Shown one piece after another: positions 10,757-21,859 of a stretch of DNA of 64,000 bases. The notes under the pieces were generated by a model. The model ran no database searches. It was not told where the DNA came from and saw only the letters and a program-made list of their open reading frames with translations. Both the position numbers and the translations under genes were made by a program. Position 1 is the stretch's first letter. Each line of letters starts with the position of its first letter. This stretch comes from Marsupella aquatica (lineage: Eukaryota > Marchantiophyta): contig OZ316892.1 in the NCBI GenBank assembly GCA_973895155.1, positions 4,216,001 to 4,280,000 on the forward strand. The letters run 5' to 3'.

Positions 10757-13700
10757 CTAGGATTTGTCACTTGCTATGCATGTCAAGAGATAGTCTCTTG
10801 CCTTGACAGCAACATTCTTTGGAATTCCTACCAGCCCTGTCACTGGTCCTTTGCGTGCTTTCAAACACCACAAGGCAGAGGAAACATCTATTGTCTCAGC
10901 TTCCTTGTATATTGGAGTTGGATCACGTTCCCATTTCTTATCCCAAGAATCTGCCCACCGCTCTCTTGGCTGCCAGTCTGATTGACCACGTTGCTTCTTT
11001 GCCATAAATGGTCTAAACCACTCAACGCCACATACATGAGTAAGAAGGTTTTGTTCATTCACTGGTCCTTCTACCACATCTGTAACAACTAACCCCATAT
11101 GGACGGGATAAACATCCAGGTCTGAGTCGTCCGGCCGTACCAACACATAACAGCCCTTCACAACATCAACCCTAGGGTTAAAACTCTCAGGAGGTTTATC
11201 TTTTGCTGGTCCCACATAATCCACTGTTGCCTCCAACTCACATGCCACATTTCGATATTCTGGTGGAACGTGCTCTCTCCATATTGATAAAGGCCAAAAC
11301 CCGTATTCCAAGTTGTGTGCACCTTCAGGTTCATATTGCACCTGCTCACCCTATAGAGTATCTACAATGTCATTCCAATAATTGATGAGAGTTGTCCAAC
11401 GTTGCTTTGGTTCTTCCTCTTTTGTTCGCTTTAGAATAAACTCAAAGAATGACACATGCTTCTTCAACCCTGTCAGCACTTCAGGAAGCATTTTCAACTC
11501 CATCATTGGTAGCCGTTTGGGCACCCCAATTGGGATGTGAGGACTTTTGTAATCTTTCCATGACCACATTTCAATACCTTCCTTGGGTAACCATCCCTGA
11601 TCAGTTGACTTCATTTTGTATTGGAAGCATGACATACTATCATGACGAACATAGAACCTAAACAACCTGGGTTTTAAATGCCCCACCAATGCCTCAGGGC
11701 CCTTCAACATGAATGGAGCTAAGTAGTTTTTAAAATCTGGGACCTCCTGTAGAAAACGTGGGACTGCATTGGGTGTCCTTGCTCTCATGAACAAGGACAT
11801 TAACTCAGGCAATGAGTATGTGGGGTTATGCATCATAGACTCTGAAAAATGCCCGAACATACCGTCAACGTCCTCATGAGTATGCCCAACTACCATAAAA
11901 CCAAGATGAACCTCTTCAAACACCTCCCTTGCCGTCAACAATGACAAATAAGCCATCATATATCTGTTCTTGTTGTCTGAGGCACAATTATCCAGTTGTA
12001 GCTTCAATACTCGTGGAAGGGGCCTGAACTTTGGTGTCTCAGGTGCTGCATCACAATGTAACAATCTCAGAATGCTTTTAAATAAAACCCTAGTCAGACC
12101 CTAAACCCCAATTTAGGGTTTAGGGTTTAAACCCTATTAATGAAACCTTGGCTAGGAGGAGCAACAACTACACAAAGTAGAGTGTCAGTGTGTGTGAGCT
12201 TATATTATTAAATAATAATAAATTAAAGGATTGTGAGTAAAGTACCTAGGCTTGAGATGTAGGCAATGTCATCCTCAAATGCTCTACGGACACTTGCCTC
12301 CAAGATATCTGCTCTCCCAAAAAGGAGGTCTTTAAAACGACTTGTCGAGTCTGGCCCCTCCACAAGTGATTTGATCATTGGATTTGGGTTTTCCAACATC
12401 CTTAGTATTGAATCAATTGACCCAATAGTGATGTTGACATCACCTGGCCACACTCCAACATGATATTGGGCTATGGCCTTGGGACCATGACCATGAGTAA
12501 GGATACCAGTGACAGTAATTGGGAACTTTTGGGCACCATCCACATGCTTAGGATTGAAGGGCATTCTTGGGAGAGCTGTCTTTGAATGATCCATCTTATC
12601 ATGAATAAGGCATAACACTTCCTTTGGACGATGGATGGACTCATATCTCCAGGTATGATAGCACATTCTTTGCTATGTGTGGTCTTGGTGATGTTCCTCC
12701 TCGTCACGCCTTAGGCCCTCTAACTCTTCCTTAGCTCCTGTAAGGTTTGCTTTCCGTTGAAGCAACTCACTACAAGTTGTACACTTTGAAAAGTTGTTGC
12801 CCTTTTTGTGACGTGAGAACTCCCTGAAATACATCTGATGTAGATGACTCAAGGTGGGTTGGGAAATTGGAGGAAGACCAGCCTCCTGGTTGACAACATT
12901 AACCCTGTTTCTAATATTCTCCCAAGTAAGATTTGTTGGCAATTCCCTCAAAACCATCCTTGTACTATCTGCCATGGTTCTCAACTTGGCTAGATGATGA
13001 TCAACTGCCTCAATAATCTCTTTCATTGACATGAACGCTTGAGATACTTTCTCAGACATACGCCTTTTTCCAGCATTACCATGGGTACCTATGTTCATTC
13101 CAGCCATCACAGTCTTCTTCAAGGCATAAAATTGAGTCTTTCCTCTTGAATGAATGATTCTCCATGCCTCCAAGCACAATACTTTGCCCTCCACTGCTAG
13201 AATCCTTTCTCCAATACCCAAGTGTATTGTATTTTTAATACCCTTGATTTCCTCCTCCTTGCGCTCCGCAAAAGATTTTGACCACCACTTTTGCCTAATT
13301 GCCATAGCCAAGTTGCGGTCCAAATATTGGCAACAATGTTCACTACAACAGTCCTTAGTGTTTATCAACAACACATCTTGACGTGCCAAAGATGTGTCTC
13401 TTCTAGATGTCTGGGAAGATGGACTCTTTCTTTTCCTACTTTTATGGACGTAGGACCGCTTGCCACTTGTTGGAGATGTGTTCCCTCCCACAGCTTGCCT
13501 GATGTTGTGGAAAGACAACAAGTTGCCATCCTTGGCAATGAGTTGGTCCATCGACCAAGCTTTTAAGCAATCTCTATGCTTCAGATGACCTATGGTAGCT
13601 CCCTCGACAAAATCGTTGATCAGAATTCCCACATGTGTATTCCCAAGGGTGACATCCCCAAGCTTCACTATAGGATCTAGAACATGTATAGTTGCCACTG

Positions 13701-14144
13701 CAAAAATCAACTTGTTCTCATCCACCACCTTTACAGGCATGCCCATCCACAAGGCCTTTGGTAAAACTACTTCCACACCAGACCATTATGGTTATTCCCA
13801 TCAGAATTTTGATTGACTGGATCTTGATCATCACCAACAGTGCCAAACACATCCTCCAATTCCATGGGAGCTCGAAAAAGCTGATTCCTTTCCCATACAA
13901 GGTAACCCCCAATCATGTCCTTCAAAAGTTTGCCATCTTCGCAAAGAATGGTCTCGTCAAAAACTTCCTCCAATAGAAGAAGAACTCTGTCCGCCCCAAG
14001 AGGAACATTGTGACAAACCCTGGAAGGATCAAGACTTATCACGTGACCTTTTCCAACCTGTTTCTCACGTATGCCTATAATAACTTGTCCGCCTTCCCTG
14101 ATCCAGATTGTTGATGTCACCATAATAATTATGATCCTGCACAT
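10757..14144 (-). pseudogene. DUF7869-type transposase gene, decayed
   Basis: Read on minus, the 5' part (14144-13767) has a DP...LG pattern like the N-terminal repeats of plant En/Spm-linked transposase proteins. A frameshift or unrecognised intron near 13770 leads into a 367-codon block with a Cys-rich cluster (CTTCSELLQRK). An in-frame TAG at 12673-12675 interrupts it, and the frame continues with CLIHDKMDHSK. A likely phase-1 intron spans about 12245-12046. The next exon holds the DUF7869 hallmark LQLDNCASDNKN and GHTHEDVDGMFGHF. A second in-frame TAG at 11351-11353 precedes a C-terminal block with GCYVLVRPDDSD and VEWFRPF, which may be BAH-like. DUF7869 proteins are transposase-like (RNase H fold) proteins of plant and animal mobile elements. 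Two ambers plus a frameshift indicate a dead copy. Terminal repeats were not found. Confidence 0.75.
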
Positions 14145-14149
14145 CAGAG

Positions 14150-15000
14150 AATATCACTGTAAGCGTATAGTCCTGTCACGTCCATCAATTTCACTGCACT
14201 GTCCTGTCACGTCGGTCAATAAGCAGAATGTAGTCAATGCACTGCGCTGCACGCGACTGGTCGCGTGACCCTAGAGGTACCACACATACCGGCAACAGAC
14301 TATGCATGGTCCGTCAGTCATTTCAAATGAATGAGAATGACCACAATCGATTATGATCAATCATTTCACATCCACTCAGAACAAATGAGTGGACAGTCAG
14401 TAACTACTGAGGACAGTAGTGCTAATAAGCGCCAGTAAAACGTCCGTGAACTGCATTGTCCTATCACAACCGTCAATAAGTAGGTAGAATGTAGTCAATG
14501 CACTACCCTGCACGCGACTAGTCGCGTGACCTTAGTCAGAGGGTGTAGGGATAACAGGGTCTATGACGTAGAAGCTAAAAGGCTAGGCCCAAACTCTAGC
14601 TCGTACTTGGTACTTCATAAGTAAGATACGATTGCGCGTGAGATAGGAAGATACAATTACGGATCTAAAGGCATGTCGCGTGACCTTAGTCAAAGGGTGT
14701 AGGGATAACAGGGTCTACGACGTAGAAGCTAGAAGGCTAGGCCCAAACTCTAGCTCGTAATTGGTACTTCATAAATAAGATACGATTGCGCGCGAGACAG
14801 GAAGATACAATTACGGATCTAAAGGCATCACACATACCGGTAAAGATTATGCATGGTCCGTCAGTCATTTCAAGTGAATGAGAACGACTACAATCGATTA
14901 CGAACAATCATTTCAACTCCACTAAGAAAAAATGAATGGACAGTACCAGTTTACCAATGAGTGGACACCGGACAGTCAGTAACTACTGACCTTCATAAGA
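14150..15000. repeat. nested direct repeats with palindromes, upstream of two divergent ORFs
   Basis: A block of about 153 bp is tandemly duplicated (about 14522-14673 and 14674-14828); each copy contains gggtgtagggataacagggt. Flanking blocks also recur: the stretch around 14190-14275 recurs at 14450-14535, and 14275-14430 (catggtccgtcagtcattt) recurs at 14840-14990. Palindromes CACGCGACTGGTCGCGTG (14250-14267) and CACGCGACTAGTCGCGTG (14511-14528) sit at repeat junctions. The region lies between the minus-strand transposase gene and the plus-strand ORF at 15306, so it could hold a bidirectional control region. Confidence 0.8.
14511..14528. repeat. perfect 18-bp palindrome CACGCGACTAGTCGCGTG
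   Basis: This is the one perfectly symmetrical member of the island's palindrome family that I found, identical to its reverse complement over 18 bases. Other members differ mostly at the two central bases or in one arm position. Confidence 0.9.
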
Positions 15001-15305
15001 AATCTCAGTACTTCACTAGCAATCAGTATTCCCGGGGCGGTCACCAAACATGAAATTAAAGCCATAATTAGAGGACAACTGAATTCCCGCCAATTCTAAT
15101 ACGCGCCAGTCAAACGCGCACCCTCTTCTAGAAACCACTATGTACAATGACTAGTGGAGACTAAACAGGAAATAAAGCATTGAGATGATCCCTATTGCTC
15201 ATTCCCCCACGCATTCCACTTTTTGGCTACTGGATAATCTATTCGCACATCAGCTCTCTCATTTCCAATTCTTAGTCTCGGTCAGCATCTCTTGTTTGAA
15301 GGGCG

Positions 15306-15848
15306 ATGACTACTCCGCTGAGCTCGAAGAATGAGGATGTTTCGACGGACAATTCAGAAGGTTTGACGTATCGAATTCATGGTACTCCTTACAAAATGTG
15401 TCAGCGATGTAATATAATATTTACGGTGACTAAATCGGGTCAAATGTTTTGTGAGAGACGACATTGTTCACCACATTTATCGATGGAAGATCAGATGGAG
15501 ACCAATCCGATAGAGATGACTACAAAGATGGTATCAGAGGAGAAGTTAAAGGGCAAAGCCCTCGTAGAATCCGTTTCGAGGGGGGAGAAGTTGAAGGCCA
15601 GAGCATGCGTCGAATCCATTTCAGGGGAAGCAGCAGCAGATGCTAAGACAGTCAAGAAGGAGGCCAAGAAAGTGGATGCACCGAAGAAAAGGCAATTAGA
15701 GATGAACAAAGATTCTGATTTGTATTACAGAAAGAGCAAGCCGAGAAAATCTATGGACGTTAGGACTTGGGCAAAGGAAGAATTTCTGGATTCAAGGGAA
15801 TCCACACCAGACACCGATGAGTGGATGCCTTCATCTTGGAATGACTGA
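15306..15848 (+). CDS. small basic protein with Cys/His cluster, unknown
   Basis: A 180-codon open frame from an ATG. Residues about 32-56 hold a possible zinc-binding cluster, CQRC followed by a C-x-x-x-x-C-x-x-H spacing (FCERRHCSPH). The rest is Lys/Glu/Ser-rich and likely disordered, with two imperfect internal repeats of about 17 residues (KGKALVESVSRGEK and KARACVESISGEA) and a basic stretch near the C-terminus. I do not recognise the family. It starts just right of the repeat-rich leader and divergently from the DUF7869 gene, so an accessory protein of the same element (DNA-binding or capsid-like) is conceivable. That is inference from position only. Confidence 0.5.
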   Translation: MTTPLSSKNEDVSTDNSEGLTYRIHGTPYKMCQRCNIIFTVTKSGQMFCERRHCSPHLSMEDQMETNPIEMTTKMVSEEKLKGKALVESVSRGEKLKARACVESISGEAAADAKTVKKEAKKVDAPKKRQLEMNKDSDLYYRKSKPRKSMDVRTWAKEEFLDSRESTPDTDEWMPSSWND

Positions 15849-16059
15849 CTCGATCGAAGTCAACAATATTTTGAGTAGTCAAAGATTAGAACTACAGATT
15901 CAAGAGTAGTTCAAGTTAGAACTTGTTATAGATACTGTGTAGCTTAAATTCCTGGATAGTGCTACTGGATATGGATTCCACATCCGAAGTCCTTCGGGAT
16001 CAATGTAACCATTTTTGCAATCAAGGAAAAATCGAGATTCCTCTGACTGACAATTTGTT

Positions 16060-17015
16060 AGGCTGTCGACTACAATAAACAATATAAAAAAGACCTGAGA
16101 TAAATTGGTTCACGCGACTGTGCGCGTGATGAACTATATGTGTAACCAAAAACAGGTCATCCTACTAACAAGTTGAGATCAGGCAGATCTGAGAAATAAA
16201 GGGCGATTACGTCTAAGAGTGCAGAGCTTTCGCTGACCTCTAAAACATTAACGCGACCGGGCGCGTGATGAAACGAAGACCTCAGTTTTAAAATATATTT
16301 CTAGCCAATTTGCTAGGCAATCGACTACAATAAACAATATCAAGATAAATTGGTTCACGCGACTGTGTGCGTGATGAACTACATGTGTAACAAAAAAAAC
16401 AGGTCATCCTACTAACAAGTTGAGATCAGGAAGATCTGAGAAATAAAGGGCGATTACGTCTAAGAGTGCAGAGCTTTCGCTGACCTCTAAAACATTAACG
16501 CGACCGGTCGCATGATGAAACGCAGAACTCAGTTTCAAAATAGATTGCTGGCCAATTCGCTAGGTTGTCGACTACAATAAACAATATCAAAAGACACGTG
16601 ATAAATTGGTTCACGCGACTGTGCGCGTGACGAACTACATGTGTAACCAAAAAAAAGGTCATCCTACTAACAAGTTGAGATCAGGAAGATCTGAGAAATA
16701 AAGGGCGATTACGTCTAAGAGTGCAGAGCTTTCGCTGACCTCTAAAACATTAACGCGACCGTGCGCGTGATGAAGCGAAGACGTTGGTTTTAAAATAGAT
16801 TGCTGGCCAATTCGCTAGGCTGTCGACTACAATAAACAATATCAAAAGACACGAGATAAATTGGTTCACGCGACTGTGCGCGTGACGAACTACATGTGTA
16901 ACCAAAAAACAGGTCATCCTACTAACAAGTTGAGATCAGGAAGATCTGAAAAATGGACCTCGATTATGTTTCGTTTTGCTAGGCCGTCGACTACAATAAA
17001 CAATAGCAAAACATA
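16060..17015. repeat. 245-256-bp satellite, four units, two palindromes per full unit
   Basis: Units start at ggttcacgcgactgtg near 16107, 16352, 16608 and 16863 (spacings 245, 256 and 255). Each full unit carries CACGCGACTGTGCGCGTG and, about 140 bases later, ACGCGACCGGGCGCGT or a variant, together with cgactacaataaacaatat and agagctttcgctgacctcta. The fourth unit is truncated around 16950. Unit differences include point changes inside the palindromes. Confidence 0.9.
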
Positions 17016-18420
17016 CGGACAACTATACGCGTACGCCATACAATTTTAGACTAGAGAATTCATTCGGATCCTCTACTAGTACTTTTGATACATTGCTTCT
17101 GTATTGGACTTGAAACACGGATTGATCAAAATCGGAGTGAGAAATTGGACCATAACTTCATTGACTCAATTCATGCATTGAATGCATGATTTAAGGCAAC
17201 TACTCTCCTCATTTATTGCGGAATTAATGCTGATTGATACTTACAAGTTATTCAGTTGCGTGTGGTCTCAGCAATGTTGGCGGCAACCCTCCGATGTTGG
17301 TGGAAACCCTCCTCCCAGCCAAGCCTCTTCCTTCCAGTGTAGCCTCCTCGTCCCAGCCAACTAAGCCTCCTCCTTCGAACTCCAATTTCCTTGAGTATCA
17401 TGATTGAATCCCACCACCAGAGAATGACAACTTGTTGATTGTATCAAGATCAAAATCCTCGACCAGACTGTGATTTCAGAATAGCCCCTCTTTGTTGGTC
17501 CGCTAGAATGCTTCGATGAATGAGGCAGACTATGGAGGTTCTAAATGTTTGTCGTCTCGCTTCATCGCAACTCTCCCGCTTGATCGGATGTGCTCTCCTA
17601 AGATTGAAGGTGATACAACAAGAACTGCGCCAGCATTGCTTGAATGAGCTCCGCCTCCGACTGGAATAGTCGAATGATCCAATCTGCTCCACCTCAAATG
17701 TGCCTTAGATCAGCCTCCGCTGAGAGCCCAGCTAGTATCCTGGTCAGGAGAAACTGAAAATGAAGAATGATCCATGAGCAATGAGATCAGTCTATTGACT
17801 CCATGGAGGATGTGTTCATCTGGACTCGATTTTGATTTTGAAAATTGGTTGAGTCTCCAGTCGTGAGAATCATTGTACAGGATTGATTTTGAATATCGGT
17901 TCTCCCCGACTGTGAGAATCGTTTTACGTTGTTTAGAGTAAGGGTTTGAATTGGCAAGATAGAGAGTGGAGTACGGATCCAGATCCGACGGTCTCCACTA
18001 CCAAAATGGAATGATTTTGAAGTTTGCCTCCACTACGTGATGGAACGATCGTGAGAAAGTTGTCGTTCGTTCACATTTTGGATTTGAATTGGCAGATATA
18101 GTGAAGATACGGATCCGGGGGTCCCCACTAACAATCTTTCGCAGTTGCATAATTACCGGTTTAAATTTCAAATTGGCGATCAAATATAAATCTCCTTTAG
18201 TACGGCAAATCAAAACGAATCCGGTAATCTTTTTTTCACGATTGCATAGTTTGTTCAGTCGATGGTGGAGTGTACGGAGATCATCTGGAACCTTCCTGTC
18301 GCTAGGCTGTTATTAGGGTTATGCTAAAACAATACCCTAATTAGTCCTTCCTTAGTGTCGGCGCCCACGGTCTCGAGTTCACTGTTCATTGTTGTTGTTT
18401 CTCACTCCCTAGACTTTCGC
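17016..18420. other. non-coding spacer
   Basis: I see no supportable gene. Two related phrases recur near 17825-17930 (gattttgaa...ggttgagtctcc and variants) and near 17940-18120 (gtgaagatacggatccg...gtccccacta), suggesting older internal duplication. Confidence 0.5.
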
Positions 18421-18656
18421 GCTCTTGCTCTCGTCGCTCTCGCTCTCGTCGCTCTCGCTCTCGTCGCTCTCGCTCTCGTCACTCTCGTTGCTCTCATCGC
18501 TCTCATCGCTCTCATCACTCTCGTCGCTCTCGCTCTCGTCGCTCTTGCTCTCGTCGCTCTCACTCTCGTTGCTCTCGCTCTTGTCGCTCTCGTCGCTCTC
18601 GCTCTTGCTCTCGCTCTCGCTCTCGCTCTTGCTCTCGCTCTCGCTCTCGCTCCTGC
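18421..18656. repeat. degenerate (GCTCTC)n/(GTCGCTCTC)n simple repeat
   Basis: A CT-rich array of GCTCTC and GTCGCTCTC steps. It creates open frames on both strands (Leu/Ser/Ala runs on plus, Arg/Ala runs on minus) that I regard as artefacts of the repeat. Confidence 0.9.
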
Positions 18657-19739
18657 CCTGGATTTCATTTTTGTCGTTGCAGCTCGTTTGTTGTGGTCAG
18701 GTGCTTGTTGGCGCGTTGCAGCTCTTAGTAGTTGTCCATCGTTTTGACCAGGAGCTCGTTGGCGCATTGCAGCTCGCATTTACAGCTCGTATTCACTTCT
18801 AGTTTGCTAGTTCGTTGCAGCTAGCTTTTTGGGAGTGCTTGTATCAGCTCGTGTCAGCCAATTTTAAGCTCATATCAGCTCGATCAACGTGTTTCAGCAG
18901 CTCAAACTACTTTTTGGCAGCTTGTTTTAGCTCCTTCCATTCAGCATTCAGGTTTGTTTCACCTCTTTGAATCTTCAGGTTTAGTGCGCTTTTATTCATG
19001 CTCAGTTTGCCTATCCATAGCTTTGATTGTACTTCTGAAAGAGTCTTTTTAACTCGACATAATGAGCTCCTTAGCATTAAGCACATGTTATTCAATTGGT
19101 GGCAGCGAAGCTCTATGTATAGAAGTATAGAAGCTGTGTTGTTGTTGCTTAGCATATTAATATCTTCAATCTTATATTTACTTTCTGGAATGCCGCAACA
19201 AGGTCTTCAAGTGCTTGGACGTCAATCTCTCAGATGATTACATCAATTTTTCAGAATTTAGGTGCAATTTCTACATTTTCTGCTGGTGTTGATTGTGGTT
19301 TGCTAAAATTTCTCTTGATTGTTAAGCTGAGTTTTCATAATGCGGTTTTTTTGTAAACTCAAATATGTGTGAATCATACAAACTCACTAATTAAAATACA
19401 ACCTGAATCATCTTAAGTAAGTCATTACAAACTTGCACGCTGTGAATTTAATCATATAAACTCTCATGTTATGTGAATCTCATTACACTGAATCCTTTAA
19501 TTGACGAATACAACCAGTAGACTGCTAAATTGAATCATCTTAGCTGGATCATTCTCTAAACTTCTGATATATAATAGTTTCACAATGACAAAGCTCAAAC
19601 ATCTGAATTATTGTAAAGTTCATGAATGAATACAAATGAATGAATACAAATGAATGAAATCATGCTTACTCGGATTTCCTTGTCCGTACGGGTCAGTAAT
19701 CACAGTTGTATCACTGTATTATCCTATTGTCCAAAAGTT
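18657..19739. other. non-coding spacer with cagctcg phrases
   Basis: Between 18680 and 18900 the phrase cagctcg recurs at irregular spacing. Beyond that the sequence is AT-rich, with short tgaatgaataca repeats near 19625-19660. No gene is supported. Confidence 0.5.
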
Positions 19740-20595
19740 GTTTGAGCTGTTGACGCGACCAGTTGCGTGAAAATATTGTGAGGTTCCTTTTAGGACCAGT
19801 TGACGCGACCAATCGCGTGTGAGAAGGAAACTGGATAGATTTATTGAGCGCGTACCATATCCAAATCTCCACAAGGAAGGTTCAGTGGATATAGTTGATT
19901 AGGTTCAGTTGACGCGACCAGTCGCGTCAAGTAGCTCTCTCATTGACTGGTTCTGTTAGAGGAGGTAAGGTTCCTTTTAGGACCAGTTGACGCGACCAGT
20001 CGCGTGTCAGAAGGAAACAGGATAGATTTACTGAGCGCGTACCATATCCAAATCTCCACAAGGAAGGTTCAGTGGATATAGTTGTTTAGGTTCAGTTGAT
20101 GCGACCAGTCGCGTCTGAGGTAGCTCTCTCATTGACTGGTTCAGTTAGAGGAGGTAAGGTTCCTTTTAGGACCAGTTGACGTGACCAGTCGCATGTGAGA
20201 AGGAAACTGGATAGATTTACTGAGCACGTACCATATTGAAATCTCCACAAGGAAGGTTCAGTGGATATAGTTGTTTAGGTTTAGGTGACGCGACCAGTCG
20301 CGTCTGAGGTAGCTCTCTCATTGACTGGTTCTGTTAGAGGAGGTAAAGTTCCTTTTAGGACCAGTTGACTCGCGTCTGAGGTAGATCTCTCATTGACTGG
20401 TTCTGTTAGAGGAGGTAAGGTTTCATTTAGGAGCAGTTGACGCGACCATTCGCGTCTGAGGTAGCTCTCTCATTGACTGGTTCTGTTAGAGGACGAAGCA
20501 ACATTTATGATTTGTCACGTTGTGACCCAAAAAAATCAGTCTCTCAAAGAATTGTTTATACATTCTGATTTGTAGACGCGACCAGTCGCGTGAAA
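19740..20595. repeat. about 189-bp tandem array carrying GACGCGACCAGTCGCGT palindromes
   Basis: The block aggttccttttaggaccagt + TGACGCGACCAGTCGCGT + ggaaactggatagattta + catatccaaatctccacaag repeats with starts near 19780, 19969, 20157, 20346 and 20416; the last units are shortened. Palindrome copies lie near 19753, 19801, 19910, 19988, 20098, 20177, 20287, 20440 and 20575. The last palindrome is about 40 bases upstream of the first F-box ATG, so the array occupies the promoter side of the multidomain run. Confidence 0.9.
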
Positions 20596-20632
20596 ATAAT
20601 CTCTGGGATATATCATTTGGCTGAAAAGAGTC

Positions 20633-21184
20633 ATGGGCGAACCTGGTCTGGAGAGCTTCAGATATCTATGCCCAATATTTGATGTTTTGGACAGAAGCCA
20701 AGATGGTCTACTAGCGGGATATTCTGTATTTGTTGAAACACTACTACCTGGACTTCCAGATTTCATTGTCGCGGAATTGATATGGCCTCGGATCAAGGAG
20801 ACTTTTAATTCCTCGACTAATGCAGGAAATTTCTCAATAAAGGAATTGGATGAGTTTGTAGGACTATCTTCGGTGTGTCGCAGATGGCGCCACCTTGTTG
20901 GGAATACCTATCTTCTAGGTGTAATCAAGTTGAGTTTATTAGATTTGGCTTTCCCAGGAAATCCTACTAAACCGATCGGAAATGAGTCTCTCTCATCGAT
21001 AGTTCAAAGTTTCTTCCAGAAATACCCAAGAATTAAATTCATGGGGTCAATGTCCAGAGATCTTAGGGAACTCTTCACGAAGACTTACGATGCTCTTCAC
21101 CCTCTTGAAAAATGGAAATTTACAGTCAGATGCCACGAAGTTGGATACCTTGAGGGTGACATCTATGCTTTTAAGGAATTCTAG
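20633..21184 (+). CDS. F-box-like module 1
   Basis: An open frame from ATG 20633, 183 codons. Residues about 44-95 contain an F-box-like pattern: GLPDFIVAELIWPRI, then VCRRWRHLVGNTY. F-box proteins recruit substrates to SCF ubiquitin ligases through SKP1, but no substrate-binding repeats follow. The module ends at TAG 21182-21184, which coincides with a possible splice donor. Splicing 21184-21248 out would still give TAG followed by the ATG of module 2 in the same frame, so the two modules may once have been joined through a Gln codon. The start is chosen because a palindromic array ends just upstream. F-box assignment is by eye; the fold may be divergent. Confidence 0.6.
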   Translation: MGEPGLESFRYLCPIFDVLDRSQDGLLAGYSVFVETLLPGLPDFIVAELIWPRIKETFNSSTNAGNFSIKELDEFVGLSSVCRRWRHLVGNTYLLGVIKLSLLDLAFPGNPTKPIGNESLSSIVQSFFQKYPRIKFMGSMSRDLRELFTKTYDALHPLEKWKFTVRCHEVGYLEGDIYAFKEF

Positions 21185-21248
21185 TTAACTTACGTGACCA
21201 AGCGCGTCGTATGTCTTCTAACAATGTTTTGTGATATGATAAAAGCAG
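21184..21248 (+). other. candidate 65-bp intron with palindrome remnant
   Basis: It starts gttaac and ends gcag, and carries a degraded palindrome (acgtgaccaagcgcgtcgt). It joins F-box modules 1 and 2 in frame apart from the TAG at the junction. Confidence 0.4.
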
Positions 21249-21249
21249 G

Positions 21250-21756
21250 ATGAGCCAACTTTTGAATGAGGCTCGAGATTTCCTTTCATCTCATGAAAAG
21301 AAACAGAAAACAATATGGGATACGCTGGATGAAACCTCCTCTAGTCTCATTGGAGGAATACCAGATGTTTTGGTCATTTCAAACATTTGGCCAATACTCT
21401 ACGAACACTTTATTTCAATTGAAAGATTGCGTGGATATCGACACCTCGATAACGATTTGGTTATCGATAGGGTCCGAGACCTTATTCCGCTTGGAGCTTG
21501 TAGCAAGAAGTGGAACTTTTTAGTTACAAATACAAGGTTATGGGCTATTCTCAAACAAGCAAACCGGATTGTCGATGTCGCAAATGATGCTCTTTACGAC
21601 ATACTCGAAACTGACGAGTTGGAGTTTGACTCAGTCTGTCGAGTTATTCGACAGGATATTTTTATGCTTCCAGAAATATCTGTTCTTGGGACTACTACTT
21701 CTGATGAAATCGCATTGTTTACGAACAAATATAACAATTTAGATGAGGAAGAATGA
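21250..21756 (+). CDS. F-box-like module 2
   Basis: 168 codons, paralogous in layout to modules 1 and 3: IGGIPDVLVISNIWPIL, then ACSKKWNFLVTNTRLW. It is separated from module 1 by about 65 bases. It ends at TGA 21754-21756. A donor at 21760 and acceptor at 21859 would join it in frame to module 3 if that TGA were a sense codon such as CGA. Sequence divergence between the three modules is high, with only the F-box-like core and the W-P motif shared, so the triplication is old. No protein-interaction repeat follows the F-box, so a role in SCF ligases is a family-based inference only. Confidence 0.6.
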   Translation: MSQLLNEARDFLSSHEKKQKTIWDTLDETSSSLIGGIPDVLVISNIWPILYEHFISIERLRGYRHLDNDLVIDRVRDLIPLGACSKKWNFLVTNTRLWAILKQANRIVDVANDALYDILETDELEFDSVCRVIRQDIFMLPEISVLGTTTSDEIALFTNKYNNLDEEE

Positions 21757-21859
21757 GATGTCCTAATCGAAAGGTTTGGTAGATTTTCTCAGAATCTCGG
21801 TGGTCCCAGTTCTTAATGGATAGGTTCTTGTTCTTAATCTTTTCCATATTATGCTGCAG

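Noticed and set aside
18355-18802. Long open frames of Leu/Ser/Ala or Arg/Ala runs
   Set aside because: They follow the GCTCTC simple repeat in every register on both strands.
16060-20595. CRISPR-like array of palindromic repeats
   Set aside because: Repeat units are 190-256 bp with similar bodies rather than short repeats with unique spacers, there are no Cas genes, and the context is eukaryotic.
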